A stretch of 64,000 bases of DNA. Origin: Pseudomaricurvus sp965656525. Its GTDB lineage: Bacteria; Pseudomonadota; Gammaproteobacteria; Pseudomonadales; Cellvibrionaceae. Below are positions 1-9,119 of this stretch, piece by piece; positions within the stretch are counted from its first letter, which is position 1, and the number at the start of each line of letters is the position of its first letter. The DNA lies in assembly GCA_965656525.1 (NCBI GenBank), contig CBFHKY010000013.1, positions 1 through 64,000 on the forward strand, in the 5' to 3' direction. The translations under genes were made by a program, and so were the position numbers. The notes beneath the pieces were generated by a model, which saw only the letters and a program-made list of their open reading frames with translations, made no database searches and was not told where the DNA came from.

Positions 1-2330
1 CCTACATTTCTAGTGAGTGCCTGTTGCAGGCGGCCTTTGAGGACGGTTCCAGTGAGCTTGGTAAACTCCTGAAGCAGTACGGCGACGGTAAAAAGCTCAA
101 TCAAGCTATCGAAAAAGTACGCGGTGGTGAGGCTGTGGATAACCCCGATGCAGAAGGTAACCGCCAAGCTTTGGATAAATTCACGGTGGATCTGACGGCA
201 CGCGCCGAAGCGGGCAAGTTGGACCCTGTCATCGGCCGCGATGATGAGATCCGCCGCACCATACAGGTGTTGCAACGCCGAACCAAAAATAACCCCGTGC
301 TCATTGGTGAACCCGGTGTAGGTAAAACTGCGATTGTCGAAGGGCTGGCGCAGCGAATTGTGAATGGTGAAGTGCCGGAAGGCCTCAAAAATAAGCGCCT
401 ATTGTCTTTGGACTTGGGGTCACTTTTGGCGGGTGCCAAGTTCCGAGGTGAGTTCGAAGAACGTTTAAAGTCGGTTCTTAATGAACTGGCAAAACAAGAA
501 GGTCGTGTCATCTTGTTTGTGGATGAGCTGCACACTATGGTCGGCGCTGGAAAAGCCGAAGGTGCAATGGATGCTGGGAATATGCTGAAACCGGCTCTGG
601 CCCGAGGTGAGTTGCACTGCGTGGGCGCAACCACATTGAACGAGTATCGTCAGTTTATTGAAAAGGATGCGGCTCTAGAGCGCCGCTTTCAGAAAGTTCT
701 GGTGGATGAGCCCAGCGAAGAGGACACCATCGCCATTCTGCGCGGCTTGAAAGAGCGTTATGAGGTTCACCACGGTGTGGATATTACCGATTCGGCCATC
801 ATTGCCGCGGCAAAGTTATCGCAACGCTACATTACCGACCGCCAGTTGCCCGACAAAGCCATCGATTTGATCGATGAGGCCGCCAGTCGAATCCGGATGG
901 AAATTGATTCCAAGCCAGAAGAAATGGATCGTCTTGAGCGCCGCTTAATTCAGCTGAAAATTGAGCGCGAGGCGGTGAAAAAAGACGATTCCGAATCAGC
1001 ACAAAAGCAGTTGCAGTTGTTGGCTGTCGAAATCGAAAAAGCCGAACGCGCGTTCGCCGATCTTGATGAAGTATGGCGCACTGAAAAAGCCGCTCTGCAT
1101 GGCTCAGCTGAAATTAAGGCCACGCTGGAACAAGCTCGGCAAGATTTAGAGGCAGCACGTCGTGCCGGTGACCTGACACGCATGTCCGAGCTGCAATATG
1201 GCATTATCCCTGAGCTGGAAAAGCAGTTGGACATGGCCAGCCAGGTGGAAATGATCGACATGAAATTGCTGCGTAACAAGGTATCGGATGAAGAAATAGC
1301 CGAAGTGGTGTCTAAGTGGACAGGGATTCCCGTGAGCAAAATGTTAGAAGGCGAGCGAGACAAGCTGTTGCGCATGGAGTCGGAGCTGCATAAGCGGGTA
1401 ATTGGTCAAAGCGAAGCCGTTGTCGCGGTTTCTAACGCAGTGCGCCGCTCGCGCGCAGGTCTATCGGACCCTAATCGCCCTAACGGCTCCTTCTTGTTTT
1501 TGGGCCCCACTGGGGTTGGTAAAACTGAGCTGTGTAAATCCTTGGCGGAGTTTTTGTTCGATTCTTCCGATGCCATGGTGCGCATTGATATGTCTGAGTT
1601 TATGGAAAAGCACTCGGTTGCTCGGTTGCTGGGCGCCCCTCCAGGTTATGTGGGTTACGAAGAGGGCGGCTATTTGACTGAGGCCGTGCGTCGCAAGCCC
1701 TACTCTGTGCTGCTGTTAGATGAAGTAGAGAAAGCACATCCGGATGTGTTCAACATTCTGCTGCAAGTGTTAGACGACGGTCGTTTGACCGATGGTCAGG
1801 GGCGCACGGTGGATTTTCGCAATACGGTTGTGGTCATGACGTCTAACCTTGGCTCCGATGCCATTCAAGAAATTGCTCGTAATCGAGCCTTTGATACGGT
1901 CAGCTTTGACAACAGCCACAGCGATAGCAGCGACGGTGAAAACAGTGAAGGCCGCTACGAAGCCATGAAAGAGGCTGTGATGGATGTTGTCGGTGGTCAC
2001 TTTCGGCCTGAATTCATCAATCGAATTGATGAAGTGGTGGTGTTTCATCCACTGGGTAAAAGCCAGATTCGTGGTATCGCGACGATTCAGTTGGACTTGC
2101 TGCGCAAACGTCTGGCCGAGAGAGACTTGAAATTGGATGTGGATGATGCCGCACTGGATAAGCTAGCGGCGATTGGTTTTGACCCAGTGTATGGTGCTCG
2201 CCCGTTGAAACGTGCCATACAGCAATACTTGGAAAACCCAATGGCGCATGATGTTTTGGCCGGCCGTTTTATGCCCGGCGACACCATTTATGTTTCTGTG
2301 GACGGTGACAACATCGTGATGAAAAGTTAA
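1..2330 (+). CDS. clpB: ClpB disaggregase (5' end cut by window)
   Basis: Hsp100 AAA+ disaggregase that works with DnaK/DnaJ to pull proteins out of aggregates in the cytoplasm. The reading frame is open from base 3 at the left edge, and its first residues match the end of the ClpB N-domain, so the real start lies outside the window. Visible in order: AAA-1 with Walker A GEPGVGKT and Walker B ILFVDE, the coiled-coil middle domain (about residues 310-430 of the visible part), AAA-2 with Walker A GPTGVGKT and Walker B LLLDE, and the C-terminal D2 small domain. Compared with E. coli ClpB as I recall it, there is an extra Ser/Asp/Glu-rich stretch of roughly 20 residues in AAA-2 (about bases 1870-1956). 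It is followed by a strong terminator. Identity is certain; only the N-terminus is missing. Confidence 0.98.
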   Translation, partial: YISSECLLQAAFEDGSSELGKLLKQYGDGKKLNQAIEKVRGGEAVDNPDAEGNRQALDKFTVDLTARAEAGKLDPVIGRDDEIRRTIQVLQRRTKNNPVLIGEPGVGKTAIVEGLAQRIVNGEVPEGLKNKRLLSLDLGSLLAGAKFRGEFEERLKSVLNELAKQEGRVILFVDELHTMVGAGKAEGAMDAGNMLKPALARGELHCVGATTLNEYRQFIEKDAALERRFQKVLVDEPSEEDTIAILRGLKERYEVHHGVDITDSAIIAAAKLSQRYITDRQLPDKAIDLIDEAASRIRMEIDSKPEEMDRLERRLIQLKIEREAVKKDDSESAQKQLQLLAVEIEKAERAFADLDEVWRTEKAALHGSAEIKATLEQARQDLEAARRAGDLTRMSELQYGIIPELEKQLDMASQVEMIDMKLLRNKVSDEEIAEVVSKWTGIPVSKMLEGERDKLLRMESELHKRVIGQSEAVVAVSNAVRRSRAGLSDPNRPNGSFLFLGPTGVGKTELCKSLAEFLFDSSDAMVRIDMSEFMEKHSVARLLGAPPGYVGYEEGGYLTEAVRRKPYSVLLLDEVEKAHPDVFNILLQVLDDGRLTDGQGRTVDFRNTVVVMTSNLGSDAIQEIARNRAFDTVSFDNSHSDSSDGENSEGRYEAMKEAVMDVVGGHFRPEFINRIDEVVVFHPLGKSQIRGIATIQLDLLRKRLAERDLKLDVDDAALDKLAAIGFDPVYGARPLKRAIQQYLENPMAHDVLAGRFMPGDTIYVSVDGDNIVMKS

Positions 2331-2414
2331 GGCTTTGACCGTGGAATCGTGTTGACCTTTATCGTTCGATAGGCAGGTTCAACCGCTCTGGGTAACAAGC
2401 AAATACCGCTCGTC

Positions 2415-2452
2415 AAAAAGGCCTTCTCAGCAGCGTGAGAAGGCCTTTTTTT
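2415..2452. terminator. Bidirectional intrinsic terminator
   Basis: A long perfect stem (arms 2415-2429 and 2436-2450, loop GCAGCG) is flanked by an A-run on the left and a T-run on the right. It lies between convergent clpB and the DUF4124 gene, so it can end transcription from both sides. Confidence 0.93.
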
Positions 2453-2469
2453 GATTTTACGTTATGACG

Positions 2470-2919
2470 TTATGTAGACTGACAGTCTTCAATGATTTGA
2501 CGGTTGATACGGGTTTGCTCGGTAATTTCTTCAGGTGTGAGGTAGCGGTAGTCAGCTCCGTCCTTGACGCGAATGCGGGCTTTTTCTGTTAGCGTTTTTA
2601 AGTTGCTCTGAGCTTGTGCACAGCGTTCCGGGTCTGGCTTTATGGCCGCCTCTGTTGCGACTTGGTCATCATCCTCAGTAGCACTGTCGTTGTTGGGGGT
2701 GGCGTCGTCCGATTCCGAGCTGTCATCGTAACTTGGGCCAGCGGCTGAACGAACTTTTTCAGAGGGCCTGTTAAGTGGCGGTAGCGCTGTGTAGTTGGTG
2801 ATGCCGTCGTCGTCAGTCCACTTGTAGACCTCGCCAGCCGCTAAAGTGAATTGACTGTATACGGCAAGCTGTGTGGCAATGAGCAAGGGTAGAAGTGCAG
2901 ACAGTTTCAATTTGATCAT
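2470..2919 (-). CDS. DUF4124 domain secreted protein
   Basis: A 149-residue protein of unknown function. Residues 1-28 form a Sec signal peptide ending TLAAG. The next segment, VYKWTDDDGITNYT, is the short DUF4124 motif found at the N-terminus of many gammaproteobacterial envelope proteins. The middle is acidic and Ser/Asp-rich (about residues 65-90) and probably disordered. The C-terminal third is helical and ends in a Cys, with a second Cys near residue 100; these could form a disulfide in the periplasm. It is a single gene, convergent with clpB. No function is assigned. Confidence 0.8.
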   Translation of the reverse strand: MIKLKLSALLPLLIATQLAVYSQFTLAAGEVYKWTDDDGITNYTALPPLNRPSEKVRSAAGPSYDDSSESDDATPNNDSATEDDDQVATEAAIKPDPERCAQAQSNLKTLTEKARIRVKDGADYRYLTPEEITEQTRINRQIIEDCQST

Positions 2920-3420
2920 AAAGATAAACCTTTTTGCTCCGCAGTCGGTATAAAGATGGGAGGACGATTAAAGTGTGATTATTGCCTGAGTTGAGGTGAT
3001 ATACCACAGGCCCATTTCGCCGATATGATCTATTTGCGACTTATTGCCTGAGATTGGTGAGATTATGCAGGTAAATTCATCAATCTTCTTGACTTTGTTG
3101 GGCAGGTTGCCAAAATTGCGGGTTCGCTAGGTGGCGTGTAGATTTCAGCCGTAACCTCGGTCATTCGACCTCTGGCAGCAAGCTGCTGGTGGTATCTACC
3201 TCCGGTGAATCAACCATTCATCGAACCATCCCAATTGCGTAGGCGCGTCCACCGACGTGTCCTATCCGCCTCACTGTTGTTAACCCAGACAGTGGGAGTG
3301 GGCAAGCTTCGTCATTACTGTAAATCATTGTCACGAGACACTGTTCAGCGTTCTGGATAGTGGAAATTCCCTATGGGTTCACGTGACAGTAACACTCTAT
3401 TGATTATAAGGGGATCACAG
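2920..3420. other. 500-bp intergenic region upstream of ilvI
   Basis: No convincing protein gene is present. The region must hold the promoter of the DUF4124 gene (leftward) and of ilvIH (rightward). It contains two near copies of a TTATTGCCTGAG-type sequence (about 2978-3000 and 3040-3060). A nine-codon frame with a stop (3025-3051, M-I-Y-L-R-L-I-A) is rich in Ile/Leu, and an imperfect hairpin sits near 3270-3300. The length and these elements suggest regulated ilv expression, but nothing proves attenuation. Confidence 0.4.
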
Positions 3421-5157
3421 GTGGAAATGCTTTCCGGTGGCGAATTGTTAATTCGCTCCCTCCAAGAAGAAGGCGTTGAGCTCATATTTGGTTATCCAGG
3501 TGGGGCAGCGCTGCACATATACGATGCGATTTTTACCCAAGATAAGGTAAAACACGTTCTGGTTCGCCATGAGCAAGCGGCGACTCACGCCGCCGATGGT
3601 TACAGTCGCGCTACAGGCAAAGTCGGTACTGTACTCGTGACGTCTGGCCCAGGTGCCACCAATGCCATCACCGGCATTGCAACGGCGCATATGGATTCTA
3701 TTCCGATGGTTGTTATTTCGGGGCAGGTGGCAGCGGAAAAGATCGGTGAAGATGCCTTCCAAGAAACGGACATGATGGGTATCTCACGTCCGATCGTAAA
3801 GCATAGCTTTATGGTGAAACACGCATCGGAAATTCCAGAAATCATCAAAAAGGCTTACTTTATTGCCTCGACGGGTCGCCCTGGCCCTGTGGTTGTCGAT
3901 GTGCCGAAAAATACGGTGGATCCATCAGAGAAGTTCCCGTTCGAGTATCCACAGAAATTGAAGCTACGGTCTTATACGCCGGCCACAAAAGGGCACAGCG
4001 GTCAGATCAAAAAAGCCGTGTCGATGTTGATGAGCGCTAAGCGCCCGATTATCTATTCTGGTGGTGGCGTGATTCTTGGCAATGCTAGCCATCTTCTGAC
4101 TGAGCTAGCGCGCACGTTGAACTTCCCTGTAACCAACACCTTGATGGGGCTAGGCGCTTTTCCTGGAAATGATGAACAATTTGTCGGTATGTTGGGGATG
4201 CACGGCACGTTTGAAGCCAATACGGCGATGCATCACAGTGATTTAATTTTGGCCATTGGTGCGCGATTTGACGACCGCGTTACCAATACCCCAGCGAAGT
4301 TTTGCCCCAGCGCTAAGATTATCCATATCGATATCGACCCGGCGTCCATTTCTAAAACCATCACGGCGGATGTTCCTATTGTTGGATCCGTGGACAGTGT
4401 TTTAACTGAGATGTTGGAGCAGTTGAAAGAAACACAAGCTAAGCCTGATGAAAAAGCATTGGCCTCTTGGTGGAAACAGATCAACGAATGGCGAGATCGC
4501 CACGGTATTTATACGCAACCACGTTACAACACTGGTGGCGATCAAATTATGCCGCAAGAAGTGATCAAGGCGCTGTACGAAGTGACTGACGGCGAAGCCA
4601 TCATCACCTCTGATGTTGGTCAGCACCAGATGTTCACCGCGCAGTATTACCACTTTAAATACCCGCGTCAGTGGATCAATTCAGGTGGCCTTGGGACCAT
4701 GGGCTTTGGTTTGCCCTCCGCCATGGGTGTAGCGTTTGCTGTACGCGATCGAGATGTCGTTTGCATTACAGGTGAAGGCTCCTTCCAGATGTGTCTGCAA
4801 GAGTTATCAACCCTAAAACAATATGGGTTGCCAGTTAAGATTGTTTGTTTGAACAATCAGGCGTTGGGTATGGTTAAACAATGGCAGGATATGGTGTACG
4901 ACAGTCGCTATTCCGAGATTCATTATGAAGATTCTCTGCCGGACTTTACCAAATTGATGGAGGCTTATGGTCACGTGGGTATTGATATTCGCAAACGTGA
5001 AGAACTGCATGAAAAGCTGGCTGAAGGTATGGCCATGAAAGAGCGTGTAGTGTTCATGAATGTGTATGTAGATCCCTCCGAGCATGTTTACCCAATGCTG
5101 GTAGCGCCGGAAGGTTCTATGCGTGATATGTGGCTGAGCAAGACGGAGCGTACCTAA
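3421..5157 (+). CDS. ilvI: Acetolactate synthase large (catalytic) subunit
   Basis: TPP-dependent enzyme of valine, leucine and isoleucine synthesis: condenses pyruvate with pyruvate or 2-oxobutyrate. About 578 residues. N-terminal TPP-binding domain with the catalytic Glu in VRHEQ, a central FAD-binding domain, and a C-terminal TPP pyrophosphate domain with GEGSFQM followed about 25 residues later by NNQALG. I chose the GTG at 3421 because AAGGGG lies seven bases upstream and the product then begins MEMLSGGE, the usual start for this family; the upstream in-frame ATG at 3373 has no good ribosome site. The gene ends two bases before ilvH, so the two are cotranscribed. ilvC, which often follows in pseudomonads, is not here. 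Confidence 0.96.
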   Translation: MEMLSGGELLIRSLQEEGVELIFGYPGGAALHIYDAIFTQDKVKHVLVRHEQAATHAADGYSRATGKVGTVLVTSGPGATNAITGIATAHMDSIPMVVISGQVAAEKIGEDAFQETDMMGISRPIVKHSFMVKHASEIPEIIKKAYFIASTGRPGPVVVDVPKNTVDPSEKFPFEYPQKLKLRSYTPATKGHSGQIKKAVSMLMSAKRPIIYSGGGVILGNASHLLTELARTLNFPVTNTLMGLGAFPGNDEQFVGMLGMHGTFEANTAMHHSDLILAIGARFDDRVTNTPAKFCPSAKIIHIDIDPASISKTITADVPIVGSVDSVLTEMLEQLKETQAKPDEKALASWWKQINEWRDRHGIYTQPRYNTGGDQIMPQEVIKALYEVTDGEAIITSDVGQHQMFTAQYYHFKYPRQWINSGGLGTMGFGLPSAMGVAFAVRDRDVVCITGEGSFQMCLQELSTLKQYGLPVKIVCLNNQALGMVKQWQDMVYDSRYSEIHYEDSLPDFTKLMEAYGHVGIDIRKREELHEKLAEGMAMKERVVFMNVYVDPSEHVYPMLVAPEGSMRDMWLSKTERT

Positions 5158-5159
5158 TC

Positions 5160-5651
5160 ATGAGACGTATAATTTCTGTCCTTATGGAAAATGAACCGGG
5201 TGCATTGTCTCGGGTTGTTGGTCTGTTTTCCCAGCGCGGCTACAACATCGACACCTTGACCGTTGCGCCTACGGAAGACGCAACCTTGTCGCGTTTGACG
5301 GTTACGACCGTTGGCGATGATCACAAAATTGAGCAAATCACCAAAAACCTCAATAAGTTGATTGATGTGGTGAAGCTGGTGGACCTGACGGAAGGTCAGC
5401 ACATTGAGCGAGAAATGATGTTGATCAAGGTGAAAGCCAGCGGTGCCCAGCGTGCTGAAATCAAGCGTTGTGTGGATATTTTCCGTGGTCAAATCATTGA
5501 TGTAACGAGTACGGTGTATACCATCCAACTGGCCGGCACCAGTGATAAGCTGGATGCTTTTGTTCAAGCAGTAGGCGATGCCGCTATCCTTGAAGTGGTT
5601 CGTTCAGGCGTGTCGGGTATTTCGCGTGGTGAGAAAGTACTGGGTCTCTGA
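5160..5651 (+). CDS. ilvH: Acetolactate synthase small (regulatory) subunit
   Basis: Regulatory partner of IlvI; raises activity and gives valine feedback inhibition. The 163-residue product (start ATG at 5160, the usual MRRIISVLMENEPGAL beginning) has an N-terminal ACT domain (residues about 4-76) and the C-terminal ALS_ss domain. Its length equals that of E. coli IlvH. The start lies directly after the ilvI stop, implying translational coupling. A terminator follows. Confidence 0.97.
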   Translation: MRRIISVLMENEPGALSRVVGLFSQRGYNIDTLTVAPTEDATLSRLTVTTVGDDHKIEQITKNLNKLIDVVKLVDLTEGQHIEREMMLIKVKASGAQRAEIKRCVDIFRGQIIDVTSTVYTIQLAGTSDKLDAFVQAVGDAAILEVVRSGVSGISRGEKVLGL

Positions 5652-5677
5652 TACTCACTGAGATGCTCGGTATATGC

Positions 5678-5708
5678 AAAAAAGCCCAGTTTCGTGCTGG
5701 GCTTTTTT
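5678..5708 (+). terminator. Intrinsic terminator after ilvIH
   Basis: A GCCCAG / CTGGGC stem with loop TTTCGTG is preceded by six A and followed by six T. It closes the ilvIH transcript. Confidence 0.9.
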
Positions 5709-5753
5709 GTGACTGCGCTACGCTCACTTCGGGTATATAAACGGACAGACAAT

Positions 5754-6959
5754 GTGACAGCCCAACCTAATCTTGACGTACTCTTTCGGCAGTTAAATAA
5801 CCTGTTGAGTGTCACCGAGCATTGGTGGTCGCCACGCCTGTTTGATCGTCGCGGCTATCCATGGTCACATGCTGCAGGTATGGATTTAGGGTTGGCTCTG
5901 CAATCCCTAACGGATGAAGAGGTCACTACGCTGGCCGCCTCTCTGCCTGCACTCACGCAGTGGCTTAAGCCCTGGTTGCCAGAGGCGCAAGCGCTGCTAG
6001 AATTGTCGCTCTTTCCAGAGCCTGAACAAGCGCCTCAGGTCGTCCGCCCCACACGAATGCACGAAGGTATTCCCGGTCGTAAGTGGCAGCAGGTAGAAGC
6101 CTTTGCACAAGCGTGGCAGCCTACAGCGGATACCGTATTGGAATGGTGTTCTGGTAAAGGGCACTTAGGGCGCTTATTGGCCACATCGGCCGAATGCTCG
6201 GTGAGCAGTTTGGAATGGAATGAACGTTTATGCCAAGTCGGCTCAGAGCTGGCTCACAAGTACGGTGTAAAACAACAGTTTGTTCATGCTAATGCGATGG
6301 AGCCACGTGCCGTTCAACTGGTGGCGACTCATGATCAGGTGGTGGCTTTACACGCCTGCGGCGATCTGCACGTAACATTGTTACGTCACTGGGCTAAAGC
6401 CCCAAGTCGACGTTTAGCCATCGTACCTTGCTGCTACCAGTTGGTGGCTGGTGATACCTATCAACCGTTATCGCTAGCCGCACAAGCAAGCACTCTGCGC
6501 CTTTCCAAATACCACCTGAGCATCCCGTTACAGGAGCTGGTAACGGCCGGTGCTCGCGAACACCGTCAGAGAGAACAGGAATTACTCTGGCGTTTGGCGT
6601 TTGATGAGTGGCAACGAGAACAGCGTGGTATGGATGAGTACTTATCCGTACCTGGTCTTCGCGGGGCTCAATTGGCAGGCAGCTTTTCTGAATTTGTGTG
6701 GGGTGTTGCACGCATCAAAGGGTTAGATCAGCCAGCGAGCATCGATGAGTCGCTATGGCTTAAGCGTGGGGCTATCAGAAAAGCGCAAGTGCGCCGGGCA
6801 GAGCTGGTGCTCAAAGTGTTTCGTCGTCCGCTGGAGTTGTGGCTGTTACTGGACCGAGTGTTATTTTTGGCCGAGACGGGTGCGCGAGTGTCCGTATTTG
6901 AGTTTTGTTCCAAAACACTGACGCCTCGCAATATGATGATTACAGCTGACCGTTTGTAA
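5754..6959 (+). CDS. METTL25/RRNAD1-like SAM methyltransferase
   Basis: Predicted class I SAM-dependent methyltransferase of the Methyltransf_32 type. The glycine motif I is unusual, VLEWCSGKGHLG, and is followed by an acidic SLEW strand end, then HACGDLH and a VPCCYQL segment; the CSGKGH and ACGDLH pair is characteristic of this family. The substrate is unknown (RNA or protein are both possible). The GTG at 5754 gives about 401 residues and is my preferred start. The frame extends upstream to 5694, but that would overlap the ilvH terminator. It ends two bases before the convergent efflux gene. Family assignment good, role unknown. Confidence 0.75.
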   Translation: MTAQPNLDVLFRQLNNLLSVTEHWWSPRLFDRRGYPWSHAAGMDLGLALQSLTDEEVTTLAASLPALTQWLKPWLPEAQALLELSLFPEPEQAPQVVRPTRMHEGIPGRKWQQVEAFAQAWQPTADTVLEWCSGKGHLGRLLATSAECSVSSLEWNERLCQVGSELAHKYGVKQQFVHANAMEPRAVQLVATHDQVVALHACGDLHVTLLRHWAKAPSRRLAIVPCCYQLVAGDTYQPLSLAAQASTLRLSKYHLSIPLQELVTAGAREHRQREQELLWRLAFDEWQREQRGMDEYLSVPGLRGAQLAGSFSEFVWGVARIKGLDQPASIDESLWLKRGAIRKAQVRRAELVLKVFRRPLELWLLLDRVLFLAETGARVSVFEFCSKTLTPRNMMITADRL

Positions 6960-6961
6960 GC

Positions 6962-8464
6962 CTATTTCAGACCGTGCTTGGGCTTTTGTAGCATAAGTGT
7001 TGGAATAATCGTCAGTAAAATTAGAATGCCAGATATCATAAAGGTGTCCAGGTAAGACAGCGACAACGCCAAGTGTGCTGGATCTTCACCAATATTTAAG
7101 GTGTCGGTCGACTGAGCAATCTGCTGAACCCAATGGTGTTCGCGATAATCCAAATACACGCTGGTGAGGTTAACGCCAAAAGCTCCGCCGATCTGCCGTA
7201 CAAAGTTGATGGTTCCTGATGCTTGTGTCAATTGCTGTTGTGGCAATGTTGAAAACGCAGACATGTTCAAGGCGGGCATGGCCGCAGCCATACCTATGCG
7301 GCCAATGATCAGCCATTCACAAATCGTGGCTAGAGGTGTTGCGGGGGTAGACCACGTCATAATGCAGTATGAGAACCCCAACAAAATCATGCCGCTGATA
7401 ATCAACCCCTGCGGTGGCAAGCGATCGCTGAGATGACCACTGATAGGAAAGGCAACGGCCAGTATCAGCCCCGCAGGCAGTAAGGCCAGTCCGGCATCCA
7501 GTGGGCCTAAATCCATTGAGGTTTGTAGATAAAGGGGAATTAAGTACATGCCCCCAAACAACGCCCCCCCATACAAAAAGGAAATGATCGCAGCAACAGC
7601 AAAGTTACGGTTTTGAAATAGCGTGAGATCAAGCAGTGGGGATGTGACCTTTTTTTGCCGCCGATAAAAAATCCAGCCTAATACTGATGCTGCGGAAAAG
7701 CAGTAAGTGGCAACCGTGGAATCCCAACCGAATTTTTGTGCGTTATTGAACCCCAATAGAAGATGAATCACGGTCAAACTGAGCCAGGCGAGCCCGAGCC
7801 AATCCATATTGCCTGGATTTTCCTGCTTATTTCGGCCGGGTAAGAACAGCATAGACAGCGGTAAGCTGATAATTGAAAGAGGCAGGGGAAGAAAGAAAAC
7901 GGATCGCCAGCCTAGGTTTTCTACCGCGATACCGCCCACATAAGGGCCAACAGCGGGCCCAAATACCGCCAAGATACCAAAAATCCCCATGGCGGTGCCC
8001 TGACGGTTGGCTGGAAACACTTGAGTCATGACATACATCGAAACCGGTAAGAAAAACCCATAGGCCAGCCCTTGAATGATTCGTGCGAGAATCAGCACAG
8101 GAGCATTTGGGCTAAGGCCGCTCATTAGTGAGCTGAGGAGCACCACAATACTGGAGGCGATAAATGTACTTTTTACGCCATAGCGCCGTAAACACCACGA
8201 TGACATCAACATGCTCACGGTAGCGCTGGCTAGATAGCCAGTGGCCAGCCACTGGGCCATGTTTTGATCAATGTGAAAATCCACCATGATCTGAGGAATG
8301 GCAACGTTCACAATGGTGGATAGCAGCATGACCGCAATGGTGCCAAATCCCACAGCCAATACGGCTAGGGTTCGGTAGCGAGGGCCGTAGCGTTTGTAAA
8401 GATCGTCAATGGATTGCGACTCTTGGCTGTATAGCGCGCTGAGCCCTGTTTTCCTGCTTGCCAA
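6962..8464 (-). CDS. DHA2-family MFS multidrug efflux permease
   Basis: A 500-residue proton-coupled exporter in the inner membrane, similar to EmrB/SmvA-type carriers. After a hydrophilic N-terminus of about 30 residues there are many hydrophobic helices, consistent with 14 TMS. Family signatures include LSTIVNVAIPQI in helix 1, a WLATGYL segment in helix 2, and GPAVGPYVGG (antiporter motif C) in helix 5. No adaptor (EmrA) gene is adjacent. It lies downstream of a MarR-type gene in the same direction, the usual arrangement for a drug-inducible efflux unit. Substrate unknown. Confidence 0.9.
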   Translation of the reverse strand: MASRKTGLSALYSQESQSIDDLYKRYGPRYRTLAVLAVGFGTIAVMLLSTIVNVAIPQIMVDFHIDQNMAQWLATGYLASATVSMLMSSWCLRRYGVKSTFIASSIVVLLSSLMSGLSPNAPVLILARIIQGLAYGFFLPVSMYVMTQVFPANRQGTAMGIFGILAVFGPAVGPYVGGIAVENLGWRSVFFLPLPLSIISLPLSMLFLPGRNKQENPGNMDWLGLAWLSLTVIHLLLGFNNAQKFGWDSTVATYCFSAASVLGWIFYRRQKKVTSPLLDLTLFQNRNFAVAAIISFLYGGALFGGMYLIPLYLQTSMDLGPLDAGLALLPAGLILAVAFPISGHLSDRLPPQGLIISGMILLGFSYCIMTWSTPATPLATICEWLIIGRIGMAAAMPALNMSAFSTLPQQQLTQASGTINFVRQIGGAFGVNLTSVYLDYREHHWVQQIAQSTDTLNIGEDPAHLALSLSYLDTFMISGILILLTIIPTLMLQKPKHGLK

Positions 8465-8500
8465 GTGAGTACCTCTATCATCGTTACCGAGCGTGCCTTT

Positions 8501-8519
8501 ACCTGAAATACATTCAGGT
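8501..8519. promoter_or_regulatory. Palindrome, candidate MarR operator
   Basis: A perfect inverted repeat, ACCTGAA / TTCAGGT with a five-base spacer, sits 37-55 bases upstream of the efflux gene start, between it and the MarR gene. Position and symmetry suit a repressor site; no binding data. Confidence 0.45.
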
Positions 8520-8617
8520 GTGGCGCAAAAATATTGCTTGCGTACATCAAGTTGTTGGGAGGAAGCTGTGTCAGTTACAGAGATGTGTCCCAGATGCTTT
8601 CAGTATTAGGTAGTCCG

Positions 8618-9079
8618 TTATCCTGAGTTGCGAATGTTTTGCAAATTCTGGTGAAGCCTAGTGAGTAGCTGTGTCAGTTGTTGTTGCTCTTCATTGCTTA
8701 GGCCTTCTGCGGTCTGTTCACGCAATGCCATCGCCTTCTTTTCCATGGGGGAAATCAGAGGCAGCGCTTTAGGCATAAGATGCACGCGCTTTGCTCTCCT
8801 ATCCTGTGGATCAGGGCGCCGCTCGACCAAGCCGCAGGCTTCCATTTTGTCCAGTAAAGACCCTAAAGGTGCTTTTTCAATCAACAGGGAATCGGCCAGC
8901 TCTGATTGTGTTGGTCCGCCTAGGTGATTTAAATGCACGATGACACGCCATTGAGCGCTGGTCAGCTCAATACCATCCAATCTTAGTTGCCGATAAAGGG
9001 TCGTGGTGTACATCCTCTGTATGTCGGCAATTAATGAAGGAAAGCTAGAGGATTCTGGATGGTTAGAGAATAATGTCAT
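8618..9079 (-). CDS. MarR-family transcriptional regulator
   Basis: A 153-residue winged-helix repressor, probably a dimer controlling the adjacent efflux permease. The central DNA-binding part carries GGPTQSELADSLLIEKAPLG (HTH), followed by the wing segment RRPDPQDRRAKRVHL with the conserved D-x-R-x-K pattern. Helices at both ends would form the dimer interface. It lies 153 bp upstream of the efflux gene and is divergent from the YajR-like gene. AT-rich inverted repeats near 9104-9119 (AGTAA/TTACT) may be its own operator. Ligand unknown. Confidence 0.9.
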   Translation of the reverse strand: MTLFSNHPESSSFPSLIADIQRMYTTTLYRQLRLDGIELTSAQWRVIVHLNHLGGPTQSELADSLLIEKAPLGSLLDKMEACGLVERRPDPQDRRAKRVHLMPKALPLISPMEKKAMALREQTAEGLSNEEQQQLTQLLTRLHQNLQNIRNSG

Positions 9080-9103
9080 GAGGATTAATTTAATATAGAT
9101 TAA

Positions 9104-9119
9104 AGTAACTTATATTACT
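9104..9119. promoter_or_regulatory. AT-rich inverted repeat in marR upstream region
   Basis: AGTAA and TTACT arms separated by six bases lie within the divergent region between the MarR gene and the YajR-like gene. The pattern resembles typical MarR-box sequences, but AT-rich DNA gives such matches by chance. Confidence 0.25.

Noticed and set aside
101..634. Long frames on the minus strand inside clpB and similar overlapping frames across the window
   Set aside because: They overlap well-supported genes, show no family similarity, and are normal shadows of conserved coding sequence.
3025..3051. ilv leader peptide
   Set aside because: Nine codons with scattered Ile/Leu, about 370 bases upstream of ilvI and without a clear antiterminator-terminator pair. 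Kept only as a hint.
4741..4800. GEGS in place of GDGS in the IlvI TPP motif as a defect
   Set aside because: Glu occurs at this position in related acetolactate synthases as I recall, and the rest of the site is intact.
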